NCBI GenBank assembly: GCA_046757565.1
Contig: JBHHYN010000016.1
Span: 1 to 37,507, forward strand
Direction of reading: 5' to 3'
Source of the DNA: JBHHYN01 sp046757565
GTDB lineage: Bacteria; Pseudomonadota; Gammaproteobacteria; Eutrophobiales; Eutrophobiaceae
Length of the DNA: 37,507 nucleotides
Shown piece by piece: positions 7,650 through 16,189 of the stretch. How positions within the stretch are numbered: the first letter of the stretch is position 1; each line of letters begins with the position of its first letter. The translations under genes and the position numbers were made by a program. The notes under the pieces were generated by a model. The model searched no databases, was not told the origin of the DNA, and saw only the letters and a program-made list of their open reading frames with translations.

Positions 7650-7706
7650 GGACTCTCAATGGGAAGGAAGCGGGATCAATTATTCAGTGTTCAAGACTGA
7701 TGGCTG

Positions 7707-8561
7707 TTAATTCTCGACGCCATTCACTTTAAACTGCTCATAGAGTGAAGTTGTCTGTTTCCATACATCACCCGGCCTGCCATTACCCACATCTTCTCCA
7801 TCCAGTCTCACCACGGGGACAATCCCCATTGTTGAACTTGTTATCCATACCTCATCTGCTTGCCTTAGTTCCAGCTCGGTCAAAGTCGTCTCCATATACG
7901 GCAGGCCGGCGCTATGCATTAACTCAATGACCAGGTCCCGCGTTATGCCCGGCAACACCCTTCCGTCCTTTCCCGGTGTTTTTACGACCTTGTCCTTTAC
8001 AATAAAAACATTACTCGCTGCCCCCTCTGTAATGGTACCATCCCTTATCAAGATGGTTTCGAACGAACCATCTACCTGTTTTGCATGGTTTTTCAGCATT
8101 ACACCCGGTAATAGCGAGGTGGACTTGATATGACAGTAGTGCCAACGTATATCTTCATGTGTCACTGCACTGACACCGTCACTGAAATCCCTGTCCGGCA
8201 CAGCTTTACACATTGCAAAGACAGTAGGAACCGACTCACCATTGTATATATGCTCCCGTACTCCCGCTCCCCGTGTTACCTGTAGATAGATTGATTGACA
8301 CTGTTCAGTGGGATTCCTGTTCAACAGCCCAATCATTAGCGCTCTCCATTCATCCCTGCTATGGGGATTTTCTACAGCAATAGCGGCAAGGCTGTCGCCC
8401 AGGCGGGAGAGATGCTCACTTAGCCTGAAAATGTTATGGCCGAATACCGGGATCATTTCATATACCCCGTCACCAAAGGTAAAACCACGGTCCATCACAG
8501 AGACAAATGCCTCTTCTACAGGCAAGAAAGCCCCATTCAGATAGACAACCGGCATTGTCAC
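7707..8561 (-). CDS. dat: D-amino-acid transaminase (class IV PLP enzyme)
   Basis: PLP-dependent fold-type-IV transaminase that interconverts D-alanine and 2-oxoglutarate with pyruvate and D-glutamate, so linking it to peptidoglycan precursors. The N-terminal YLNGAFLPVEEAFVSVMDRGFTFGDGVYE block is characteristic of D-amino-acid transaminases. The PLP lysine is K146 in HIKSTSLLP, and E179 in TEGAASNVF binds the pyridine nitrogen. A branched-chain transaminase or aminodeoxychorismate lyase is the alternative, but the N-terminus and the dacA context favour D-amino-acid transaminase. The gene starts at a GTG that overlaps the dacA stop (GTGA), with AGGTGGAG 11 nt upstream; an in-frame ATG two codons later is possible. 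284 aa, usual length. Cytoplasmic. Confidence 0.88.
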   Translation of the reverse strand: MTMPVVYLNGAFLPVEEAFVSVMDRGFTFGDGVYEMIPVFGHNIFRLSEHLSRLGDSLAAIAVENPHSRDEWRALMIGLLNRNPTEQCQSIYLQVTRGAGVREHIYNGESVPTVFAMCKAVPDRDFSDGVSAVTHEDIRWHYCHIKSTSLLPGVMLKNHAKQVDGSFETILIRDGTITEGAASNVFIVKDKVVKTPGKDGRVLPGITRDLVIELMHSAGLPYMETTLTELELRQADEVWITSSTMGIVPVVRLDGEDVGNGRPGDVWKQTTSLYEQFKVNGVEN

Positions 8562-9700
8562 TCGAAAAACAGCTCCACCTCATCTTTGAGGCGATTGAAC
8601 AGGCTTCCTTCAGCAACGGAATGCAAGGCAATCAGCGGTTTGTTAACCAGCTCTTTACCCTCCAGAATCACCCTGAGCTTTCCCCGCACATCACCCCTGG
8701 CGACAGGCGCAATAATGGTTGAATCAAGTTCAACAGAGGCATCCAGCTTTTTATATTTTCCCCTGGGTATTGTTATATACAGGTCATCCACGATTCCCAA
8801 ATCCAGAGAATCCGTCAGTCCCTTCCAGATCTTGCCGGTAGTGATGGTTTCATTGGCATTGTAAAGCTTGTGCGTCTCGTAGAATCGAAATCCAAAATTC
8901 AGAATTGATCGGCTGGATCTGACGCGTGCCTGCTCTCCATCAGTACCCATGACGACCGATATCAGGCGCATATTGCCGCGCCTGGCAGAGGCTACCAGAC
9001 AAAATCCGGCACTTTCCGTATGTCCTGTCTTGACGCCATCCACACCATCGCCATTCCATAACAATCTGTTTCGATTATGTTGTTTAATCCCGTTAAATGT
9101 AAACTCCTTCATTGAATGGTAAGCATATATTTCCGGATGATCCCTGATTAAAGCACTTGCCAGGATGGCCATATCCCTTGCCGTCGTATAATGGTTTTCA
9201 TGAGGGAGACCGGTACTGTTCATAAAATGGCTGCCCGTCATTCCCAGGCCGGCGGCCTGATGGTTCATCATATCTGTAAATGCGTCCTCGCTGCCGGCAA
9301 TATGTTCGGCCAGGGCGACACTTGCATCATTACCGGACTGGACAATGATCCCTTTCAGCAAATTATCGACAGACACCTTTTTATCGACTTCAATGAACAT
9401 CCTGGAACCCGGCATGCGCCATGCTTTCTCACTCACTTCCACCATGTCGTCAAGACTGATATTACCGGCGGCAAGCTCTCCGGCGGCAACATAGACCGTC
9501 ATCATTTTGGTAAGACTGGCAGGCTCCACCCGCTCATCAATATTTTCCGAAACCAGCATTTTATGACTATAATAGTCCATGACCAGATAGGAAGATGCCT
9601 TGATCATGGGAGGCGCCGGAACAATTGTTGCCGCTGACCTGCCGGGAATAAAAATATAAAATAAAAACAACACAACTGCAGGATTTATATATCGAGACAT
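8558..9700 (-). CDS. dacA: D-alanyl-D-alanine carboxypeptidase (PBP5/6, DacA)
   Basis: Low-molecular-weight penicillin-binding protein that trims the terminal D-Ala from peptidoglycan stem peptides in the periplasm. Counted from the GTG one codon before the chosen ATG, it has the signal sequence at 1-25, the SXXK motif S63-LT-K66, SGN at 123-125 and KTG at 225-227. A C-terminal beta domain follows, and an amphipathic end (RLKDEVELFFE) that anchors such proteins to the inner membrane. The ATG at 9700 is preferred because AGGA lies 8 nt upstream, giving 380 aa; the GTG at 9703 is directly adjacent. The stop overlaps the transaminase start, so both are translated from one message. rlpA is next upstream. 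Confidence 0.96.
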   Translation of the reverse strand: MSRYINPAVVLFLFYIFIPGRSAATIVPAPPMIKASSYLVMDYYSHKMLVSENIDERVEPASLTKMMTVYVAAGELAAGNISLDDMVEVSEKAWRMPGSRMFIEVDKKVSVDNLLKGIIVQSGNDASVALAEHIAGSEDAFTDMMNHQAAGLGMTGSHFMNSTGLPHENHYTTARDMAILASALIRDHPEIYAYHSMKEFTFNGIKQHNRNRLLWNGDGVDGVKTGHTESAGFCLVASARRGNMRLISVVMGTDGEQARVRSSRSILNFGFRFYETHKLYNANETITTGKIWKGLTDSLDLGIVDDLYITIPRGKYKKLDASVELDSTIIAPVARGDVRGKLRVILEGKELVNKPLIALHSVAEGSLFNRLKDEVELFFE

Positions 9701-9726
9701 CACTTCTATCCTATTCTTGATAATTA

Positions 9727-10563
9727 TTAATCGAAAACAATATGGTGTTCAGTAATCCCGTAACGCCCCAGACCGGTAACAATCCTGTCCGCAAAATCAA
9801 TGTCCTGAATCGGCCCGATACGTACACGATAAACCGTGCTGCCATGGAGCACGGCCTTACTGATATGAATAAGTCCGGAGCCCAGTGGTCCCAGTTTTTT
9901 ACGGAGATTTTTTGCATTCAGGATACTTGAGAATGAGCCAACCTGTATGTAAAACCCTGATGAGACCGTATCGATGGCGGCGGTTCGTACCGGAGCGCCG
10001 CCCTTTTTATAGGTCCCGGGATTGATTGCACGGATCTCGACCAGGCCGGTCCCTGTTTTAACTATACCGAGTTTTGCCGCAGCGGTATAAGAAAGATCGA
10101 TGATTCGATTCTCATGGAACGGGCCCCGGTCGTTTACCCTCACAATCACTTTCCTTCCATTTTTCAGGTTCACCACCTCCAGATAGGTTGGCAGGGGCAA
10201 TGTCTTATGTGCCGCAGACATTGCATACATATCATAAGTCTCCCCGTTCGAGGTCCTTCTGCCATGGAATTTATTACCGTACCATGAAGCGATCCCACGC
10301 TGCACAAAGTCTTTACTGCTTTTCTTTACATAATAACGTTTCCCGTTCACGACGTAGGAGCCGGGGTTCCCATATTTACTTCTTGGCTCAACGCGTGGTA
10401 CGGCATCCGGTATGGACGATACATCAATGGATCCCGGAGGAGGCCCTGTATCCCGAGAAATGCTTACGGAGCAGGCCTGCAGTAGCCCGCAACAAAGCAC
10501 CAATACGACTGCCTTATTGCCGATTCTGCTCCATAGTCTCACCGTACTGGCGAAAAAAAACAT
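9727..10563 (-). CDS. rlpA: RlpA-family septal-ring lytic transglycosylase lipoprotein
   Basis: Outer-membrane lipoprotein whose family acts on peptide-free glycan strands and localises to the septum. The N-terminus has a signal peptide with lipobox LLQAC (lipidated C31). The double-psi beta-barrel domain covers about residues 90-180 (GIASWYGNKFHGRRTSNGE, AAHKTLPLPT, VRVNDRGPFHENRIIDLS), including the HGRRT and DRGPF signatures with the catalytic-site Asp. The last 75 residues (GFYIQVGSFSS onward) form a SPOR domain that binds denuded septal peptidoglycan. 278 aa. GAGG lies 10 nt before the ATG. It sits between mltB (37 bp upstream) and dacA, the usual place for rlpA. Confidence 0.95.
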   Translation of the reverse strand: MFFFASTVRLWSRIGNKAVVLVLCCGLLQACSVSISRDTGPPPGSIDVSSIPDAVPRVEPRSKYGNPGSYVVNGKRYYVKKSSKDFVQRGIASWYGNKFHGRRTSNGETYDMYAMSAAHKTLPLPTYLEVVNLKNGRKVIVRVNDRGPFHENRIIDLSYTAAAKLGIVKTGTGLVEIRAINPGTYKKGGAPVRTAAIDTVSSGFYIQVGSFSSILNAKNLRKKLGPLGSGLIHISKAVLHGSTVYRVRIGPIQDIDFADRIVTGLGRYGITEHHIVFD

Positions 10564-10600
10564 ATATTGACAGTACCTCTATATCGTTAATGGCGTTTTT

Positions 10601-11599
10601 TCACGGGGGACCGTCATTATTCCCGGTATATTTTGCATGGATTTCCATGGCAAGCTGGTAAACCGCCATGGCATAAAGCACGCTGTGGTTATATCGGGTG
10701 ATTGCATAGAAATTATCAAATCCAAGCCAATACTCATTACCATTCATGGTCTCCAGATCCAGTAACTTTACCTTGGTAGCTGGAGATAATACAGACCCCG
10801 TATATATCCCATATCTCGTCAACTCACCAGCCGGCAGATCCGGCTTCAGGTTGTCATCCACCGCATTGATATATTTTTCGCCCTCTATCCGGGCCGGCAC
10901 TACTACCAACTCGCCAGGTTTCCAGCCATGTTCCTTAAAGTAGTTGCCAATACTGCCAATCGCGTCAGCCGGGTTATGCCAGATATCTACGTGCCCATCA
11001 TTATCAAAATCAATGGCATAATGCCGGTAACTACTGGCTATAAATTGTGGCAGACCCATGGCGCCGGCATAGGAGCCTTTAATACTATGGGGTTCAAGCC
11101 CCTGTTCTCTGGTAAGCAACAGATACTGCACCAATTCATCCCTAAAAAATGCCGCCCTTTTAGGATAATCAAATGCCAGTGTTGCAAGTGAATCGATTAC
11201 TTTGAATTTCCCTGTATTCTTCCCATATCGCGTTTCTACCCCGATGATGGCAACCAGGATTTCAGCAGGTACACCATAAATATCCTCGGCTTTCTGGAGA
11301 CTGGTCCTGTTTTTTTTCCAAAATTCAACCCCAAGCCGGATACGTCCAGGTTGTAGAAACAGTGATCTGTATTTATACCAGGGCAGGATTTCCGCCGGCC
11401 GCTCAATCGCCTGCAAAACACTCCTGGATAACTTGATACGACTGAATACGGAACTGAGTTCTTCATTGTCAAACCCGTATTCAACAACCATGTTATCGAG
11501 AAAAGCCTTGACATCATCACGGTCGACTATCGTTGCTTGTATGTCGCAGGTGGACAATGCCAACAAGAATGTGATGACCGCATCGATAAAATATTTCAT
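10601..11599 (-). CDS. mltB: Membrane-bound lytic murein transglycosylase B
   Basis: Cleaves the MurNAc-GlcNAc bond of peptidoglycan to give 1,6-anhydro ends. From the ATG at 11599 the protein is 332 aa. The catalytic glutamate of the GH103/slt family is E122 in GVETRYGKNTG, followed by the conserved SYAGAMGLPQFIASSYRHYA block and an EF-hand-like DFDNDGHVDIW calcium loop. The N-terminal hydrophobic segment ends in LSTC; this is a poor lipobox because Thr precedes the Cys, so lipidation as in E. coli MltB is uncertain. The frame extends three codons to a TTG next to the rodA stop; the ATG is preferred though its ribosome-binding site (GGAT) is 12 nt away. Located between rodA and rlpA. Confidence 0.94.
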   Translation of the reverse strand: MKYFIDAVITFLLALSTCDIQATIVDRDDVKAFLDNMVVEYGFDNEELSSVFSRIKLSRSVLQAIERPAEILPWYKYRSLFLQPGRIRLGVEFWKKNRTSLQKAEDIYGVPAEILVAIIGVETRYGKNTGKFKVIDSLATLAFDYPKRAAFFRDELVQYLLLTREQGLEPHSIKGSYAGAMGLPQFIASSYRHYAIDFDNDGHVDIWHNPADAIGSIGNYFKEHGWKPGELVVVPARIEGEKYINAVDDNLKPDLPAGELTRYGIYTGSVLSPATKVKLLDLETMNGNEYWLGFDNFYAITRYNHSVLYAMAVYQLAMEIHAKYTGNNDGPP

Positions 11600-11608
11600 G
11601 TTAAACAA

Positions 11609-12712
11609 TCATCCAGAAAGGAACCGCCGGTGCGACTGTATTGCCATCAATATACCAAACCCTGTCATCAGGGTAACCATGGACGTTCCACCCTGACTTA
11701 TTAATGGTAATGGAACACCGACCACCGGCAGTTGTCCGGTAACCATTCCCATGTTAACAATAATATAGACAAAGAAAGTCAAAACCAGTCCGGCCCCAAG
11801 TAAACGGCCATATGTCTGCTGTGCATTCATCGCAATATGCAAACCACGCGCAATAATAAACATATAAACACAAATAAGCACCAACACTCCCATAAACCCG
11901 AATTCCTCGCAGAAAACTGAAAAAATAAAATCCGTTGACCGCTCCGGCAGAAACTCAAGATGTGATTGCGTACCATTGAGCCAACCTTTGCCATATATGC
12001 CGCCTGATCCTATCGCAATCTTTGACTGGATAATGTGATAGCCTGCTCCCAATGGATCCTGTTCCGGATTAAGGAAAGTTAATAGCCTCTGTTTTTGGTA
12101 GTCGTGCATAAAATACCAGAGTATCGGCGTAGACAGCGCAGCCATGGAAAAAAAACCTGCAATAAGCTTCCAGCTGATACCGGTTATAAACAATACAGAA
12201 AAACCGGCGGCGGCAACCAATAAGGCCGTTCCGAGATCAGGTTGCTTGCCGATCAGGATCACCGGAGCGATGATCATGAAACAGGCGACCACCAGCTGGG
12301 AAAAAGTCGGGGGCAATGATCTCTCCGAAAAATACCATGCCAATACCATGGGCACGGCAAGTTTCATTAATTCAGATGGTTGGAAACGAAAGATACGCAG
12401 ATCAATCCATCTCTGTGCGCCTTTCCCCACGTCTCCAATAAACAACACCAGTAACAGCAACAAGATCCCAAGTAAATATGTCGCTAAAGACCAGCGCGAC
12501 AGTTGTGCCGGTGGTAACTGGGCAAAAGCAATCATCAACAGAAAAGCCAGACCCAGGCGGATTGCCTGCCGGTACAGAACACTCCCCTCCTGCCCTCCCC
12601 CGGCACTGTATAAAACGACAACACCCATACCGCATAAAATCAAAAGACCCAATAGCAAGGACAGGTCCAGGTGTAAACGCTGTAAAAGTAACTTTCCATC
12701 CATCCTGTTCAC
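11609..12712 (-). CDS. rodA: Rod-shape SEDS peptidoglycan glycosyltransferase RodA
   Basis: Ten-helix SEDS protein that polymerises glycan strands from lipid II in the elongasome, together with PBP2. The sequence shows the family hallmarks: WIDLRIFRFQPSELMKLA, GKQPDLGTAL with the catalytic aspartate of the large periplasmic region, ERSTDFIFSVFCEEFGFMG, and the C-terminal GVPLPLISQGGTSM. The length is 367 aa from a GTG at 12712 that overlaps the mrdA stop (GTGA). An ATG three codons later at 12703 has AGGGG 8 nt upstream and may be the real start. Same operon as mrdA and mltB. Inner membrane. Confidence 0.96.
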   Translation of the reverse strand: MNRMDGKLLLQRLHLDLSLLLGLLILCGMGVVVLYSAGGGQEGSVLYRQAIRLGLAFLLMIAFAQLPPAQLSRWSLATYLLGILLLLLVLFIGDVGKGAQRWIDLRIFRFQPSELMKLAVPMVLAWYFSERSLPPTFSQLVVACFMIIAPVILIGKQPDLGTALLVAAAGFSVLFITGISWKLIAGFFSMAALSTPILWYFMHDYQKQRLLTFLNPEQDPLGAGYHIIQSKIAIGSGGIYGKGWLNGTQSHLEFLPERSTDFIFSVFCEEFGFMGVLVLICVYMFIIARGLHIAMNAQQTYGRLLGAGLVLTFFVYIIVNMGMVTGQLPVVGVPLPLISQGGTSMVTLMTGFGILMAIQSHRRFLSG

Positions 12713-14571
12713 CCCTGTTGCGGTGGTTTTTCATTAAAATAATGATCGAACAGGCGGCGGGCAATGGGAGCAGCGCTCCTTGACCCATGTCCCCCGTTTT
12801 CTACTATAATGGCGACAGCGATCCTTGGCGCTTCCACAGGCGCAAACGCAATAAACAATGCATGATCCAGGAGTTCCTCGGGAAGATCTTCTATCTGTTC
12901 TTCTTCATCCTGCGGCATACCTACTATCTGTGCTGTTCCGGTTTTTCCGGCAAATCGGTAAGCGGCACCTAATCCGCTGCGTCTTGCAGTGCCATGCGCC
13001 CCATGGACGACATCAACCATGGCTGTGATTATCTCATCCCAGTATGTATCTTGTGCCGCAGTTATCGCCTGCCTGCCGCGACTACCTACATGCCTGACCG
13101 TTTCGCCGGTAACCGGGTCTCGCACCTCGGCCAGCAGATGCGGTATGATGGTCTTACCACGGTTTGCCATTGCTGCGGTTGCCGTTGCCAATTGTATTGG
13201 CGTCACGGATATCGAGCCCTGGCCGATACCCATAATTACCGTCTCTCCCGGGAACCAGATTTGACCGAATACCCTGCGTTTCCATTCCCTCGAGGGTAGC
13301 AACCCGGCATCCTCACCACCAATATCGATACCGGTTTTCTTTCCAAAACCAAACTGTTGCAAGGCCGGATATAAACGATCAATTCCCATCTCGAAAGCCA
13401 GTGTATAAAAGTACACATCACATGACTGGGCAATTGCATTGTCAAGATTAACATAGCCATGCCCGTACTTTTTCCAGTCACGGTATCTATGGCTCCTTCC
13501 GGGTATGGAAAACCAGCCCTGGCAAAAAGTCTCTTCATAGGGAGTCCGCAAACCATAGTTAAGGGCGGCAAACCCGATAAATGGCTTGATGGTAGACCCG
13601 GGGGGGTATTTTCCCTGTAAAGCACGGTTTAAAAGGGGGGTATCTTTTGAATTTAATATTTTTCGGTATGAGAAAGAATCAATACCGTTGACAAAAAGGT
13701 TCGGATCGTAGCCGGGCGTACTGACCAGTGCGAGAATACTGCCATCACGTGGATCGATCGCGACGATAGCTCCACGTTTATCACCGAGTGCATCGACGGC
13801 AAGATTTTGTAAAGAGACATCCAGAGTAAGATAAATATTTTTCCCGGGGACTGGTGGCGTCCGATCGAGGACACGGATGATACGGCCCTGGGCATTGACT
13901 TCAACCTGTTGATAGCCAACAGAACCATGTAACAGTTTTTCATATGCCTTCTCAACCCCTACCTTACCGATATAGCTGGTCCCCCGGTAATTCGATGCGT
14001 TAAGATTTCTGAATTCGTCTTCATCTATCATGCCGACATAACCAATGGCATGGGAAGTATTCGGCCCTAATGGGTAATACCGGTTCAGACGCGCGACCAC
14101 ATCGATGCCCGGTAAAAGGTGACGGTTAACGGATATTCTGGCAACCTCCTCATCACTCAGGTTAAACCTTATCGGGACATTCTCAAAACGCCGTTTTTTC
14201 CGAAGCTGATCTTTGAAGCGTTTTATATCGGATCCTTCGATTTTAATAATCACACCAAGCCGCTTGATTAACTGGTCCAGGTCGTCGACCTGTTCCGGGA
14301 TTACTTCCAGGCTGAATGATGGCCGGTTGTCAGCGAGTAACACTTTATCCCTGCTGAAAATCAAACCACGAGTCGGTGGTATCGGCAGTATCTTCACGCG
14401 GTTGTGCCGGGACAGTGTCGTAAAATGATCATGCATGATCACCTGCAGGTAAAATATCCTGGCAACCACGACCGATCCGAGTAATAACATAAAAAAACCG
14501 GCAATATAGATACGGCTGCGAATCAAACTGGTTTCGCGCTTGAGATCTTTAACAGAAAATTTTTGAAGCAT
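12709..14571 (-). CDS. mrdA: Penicillin-binding protein 2 (peptidoglycan DD-transpeptidase)
   Basis: Class B penicillin-binding protein that cross-links peptidoglycan during elongation, working with RodA encoded next. From the ATG at 14571 (620 aa) there is one N-terminal transmembrane segment, a pedestal domain with the TRGLIFSRD motif, and the transpeptidase domain with S326-TI-K329 (YPPGSTIKP), the SXD/SXN-type motif at S383 (QSCDVYFY) and K543-TG. This is close to the 633 aa and Ser330 of E. coli PBP2. The frame extends upstream to a TTG at 14622, but the extra 17 residues do not look like a PBP2 N-terminus, and a GGGG lies 8 nt before the chosen ATG. A 233-bp gap separates it from mreD. 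Confidence 0.96.
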   Translation of the reverse strand: MLQKFSVKDLKRETSLIRSRIYIAGFFMLLLGSVVVARIFYLQVIMHDHFTTLSRHNRVKILPIPPTRGLIFSRDKVLLADNRPSFSLEVIPEQVDDLDQLIKRLGVIIKIEGSDIKRFKDQLRKKRRFENVPIRFNLSDEEVARISVNRHLLPGIDVVARLNRYYPLGPNTSHAIGYVGMIDEDEFRNLNASNYRGTSYIGKVGVEKAYEKLLHGSVGYQQVEVNAQGRIIRVLDRTPPVPGKNIYLTLDVSLQNLAVDALGDKRGAIVAIDPRDGSILALVSTPGYDPNLFVNGIDSFSYRKILNSKDTPLLNRALQGKYPPGSTIKPFIGFAALNYGLRTPYEETFCQGWFSIPGRSHRYRDWKKYGHGYVNLDNAIAQSCDVYFYTLAFEMGIDRLYPALQQFGFGKKTGIDIGGEDAGLLPSREWKRRVFGQIWFPGETVIMGIGQGSISVTPIQLATATAAMANRGKTIIPHLLAEVRDPVTGETVRHVGSRGRQAITAAQDTYWDEIITAMVDVVHGAHGTARRSGLGAAYRFAGKTGTAQIVGMPQDEEEQIEDLPEELLDHALFIAFAPVEAPRIAVAIIVENGGHGSRSAAPIARRLFDHYFNEKPPQQG

Positions 14572-14720
14572 ACAGATGCCCCGATCGCATCGCCAGGTGC
14601 TGATAAATTCGGTTTTCAACAACCTTCGGATGGATCACTGGTAAGAGCAAGTGTTAATTGGTGGACAATCCGGGAGCAAGCCTTCTGAGATTTTCATTAG
14701 TTATTTTTTAACTTTTTTTA

Positions 14721-14750
14721 TCTCCGTGTACTCTGTACCTCTGTGGTGAA
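14721..14750. repeat. Degenerate CTCTGT-type triplet repeat in the mreD-mrdA gap
   Basis: Within the otherwise gene-free 14572-14804 there are three adjacent near-repeats on the plus strand (CTCCGTGTA, CTCTGTAC, CTCTGTGGTGAA), next to a T-rich tract at 14701-14719. On the minus strand it reads as CACAGAG-like units. From memory, similar CACAGAG repeats occur between genes in many unrelated bacterial genomes with no known role. No terminator or clear promoter was found in the rest of this gap. Confidence 0.55.
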
Positions 14751-14804
14751 TCATATAGTTAAATAACTGATGAAAGAGATATGGGTGTGACTGATTAAAT
14801 TTAT

Positions 14805-15299
14805 TTAATTAACGTGGTATCTACGGCGAACATCCCGCAGAATAATAAATAGCCAGGGCCATAGCAACATGCTGCTGAAGGCGGGTAGCCAGAATGTCCA
14901 ATGCTGTGGGGGAATTCCCATCATGCCTTTTATCCATAGCACTATAAATTGAAATATCAGGATATAGCAACAAACCAGAAGCGCCTGCTGCACCAGAGGA
15001 TACACGCGGATTCTCTGATAAGACTTGATAGTAATATAGGCAATAACCGCAAGACCGAGAGCATTCTGGCCAAGCACTGTCCCTTGCTGTACATCAAGTA
15101 ACAAGCCCAGCAACCAGGCGATCCCTATCCCTACCCTGCCCGGCAGCGCCATGCACCAGTAGATTAGGACCATTGCGATCCATGCCGGCCGCCAGTTTAT
15201 CGCCCATTCAGGTAATGGCATGGCAGTGAGCATGAAAGCAATAACCAGGCTCAGAACGATCACCCAGGCACCGCTGTTATGATGTTTTATGTGGATCAT
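14805..15299 (-). CDS. mreD: Rod-shape-determining protein MreD
   Basis: Small inner-membrane protein of the elongasome that binds MreC. The 164 aa contain about five hydrophobic segments, with the family patterns MPLPEWAINWRPAWIAMVLIYW near the N-terminus and GIAWLLGLLLDVQQGTVLGQNAL in the middle. It is identified by these and by its position directly after mreC, whose stop it overlaps by 4 bp (ATGA), which also fixes the start. The C-terminus is basic (RDVRRRYHVN). No terminator follows it, so transcripts may run on across the 233-bp gap towards mrdA. Confidence 0.93.
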   Translation of the reverse strand: MIHIKHHNSGAWVIVLSLVIAFMLTAMPLPEWAINWRPAWIAMVLIYWCMALPGRVGIGIAWLLGLLLDVQQGTVLGQNALGLAVIAYITIKSYQRIRVYPLVQQALLVCCYILIFQFIVLWIKGMMGIPPQHWTFWLPAFSSMLLWPWLFIILRDVRRRYHVN

Positions 15300-16162
15300 G
15301 GATTCATCACTACTCCGGCTTTTTGCGCCTTGGTCCCGTCATTTTCGTATGGCCACACCAGAAGTACTTCGCGACTTTGTGCCAGCTTTGCACTCGGTGT
15401 TACGTTCACCTTGGCAAAAGGTACACCCGGTTCCAGGGTAATCGTTGATATCGTCCCCACCGGGTAACCCCTCGGAAAACGGTGTCCCAGGCCGGAAGAG
15501 ATGATTAAATCACCTTTGCGAATGTCTGCATTGGTCGGCAGGTTTTCCAACAATAGCGAGTTATACCGGCCCGTACCGACTGCAATAGCACGCAGACCAT
15601 TGCGATTCACCTGAACCGGCAACGCATGGCTGGGATCAGTAATCAATAATACCTTGCTGGCAAAAGGCCCGACGTGGAATATCTGACCTATGACGCCGTT
15701 GGCATCAACCACCGGTTGCCCGTCGTAGGCGCCTTCACGACTCCCCTTGTTAATCTCGATCAGGTGCCTGAACGGGTCCAGTTCAACCGCCACTAATTCT
15801 GCAATCAGCACCCGTTCTCTGAATTTTACTGATCCACCCAACAACCGGCGCAGACGCTTATTTTCCTCCTTTAATACGGCGAACCGTTGCAATTTGGAAT
15901 TTAATAACTGGTATTCTTCACGCAAATGGCTGTTTTCTTCCATCAATGTCCTGCGCGTTACAAATGTTTCCGACATCCAGCGCCCCATTTCGACCGGGAG
16001 GTTGACGGCAATCTGGAGTGGATAGACCAGTGTGGATAACGCAGCCCTGACCAGCTGCAAATGGCCTTGCCGGTGGTCTACAGACATAAGAATGATCGAC
16101 ATCAATATAAAGAAAATTATCCTTACATTGGCTGAGGGACTCTTCAGGAAAAGTGTCTTGAT
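15296..16162 (-). CDS. mreC: Rod-shape-determining protein MreC, probable ATC start
   Basis: Periplasmic scaffold of the elongasome, anchored by one N-terminal helix. It has a coiled coil (about LEENSHLREEYQLLNSKLQ to ENKRLRRLL), then the beta-barrel domain with KGSREGAYDGQPV, GVIGQI and SGLGHRFPRGYPVG. The first ATG in frame (16102) would cut off the conserved N-terminal part. Upstream the frame reads IKTLFLKSPSANVRIIFFIL, which matches the LFxRGPSLQ pattern of MreC and completes the membrane helix. No ATG, GTG or TTG is available there; an ATC at 16160-16162 has AGAGG 6 nt upstream. From ATC the protein is 288 aa; from 16102 it is 268 aa. mreB ends 27 bp upstream. Confidence 0.9.
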   Translation of the reverse strand: MKTLFLKSPSANVRIIFFILMSIILMSVDHRQGHLQLVRAALSTLVYPLQIAVNLPVEMGRWMSETFVTRRTLMEENSHLREEYQLLNSKLQRFAVLKEENKRLRRLLGGSVKFRERVLIAELVAVELDPFRHLIEINKGSREGAYDGQPVVDANGVIGQIFHVGPFASKVLLITDPSHALPVQVNRNGLRAIAVGTGRYNSLLLENLPTNADIRKGDLIISSGLGHRFPRGYPVGTISTITLEPGVPFAKVNVTPSAKLAQSREVLLVWPYENDGTKAQKAGVVMNP

Positions 16163-16189
16163 AACTCGCCTCTAACTTGAATGTTTATA

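Noticed and set aside
12144..12737. 197-codon open frame on the plus strand
   Set aside because: Antisense to rodA and mrdA; the translated product shows no domain or signal and is a by-product of the opposite reading frame.
14572..14622. Longer mrdA start at a TTG (17 extra residues)
   Set aside because: The extra residues do not resemble a PBP2 N-terminus, and the ATG at 14571 gives the normal length and membrane segment.
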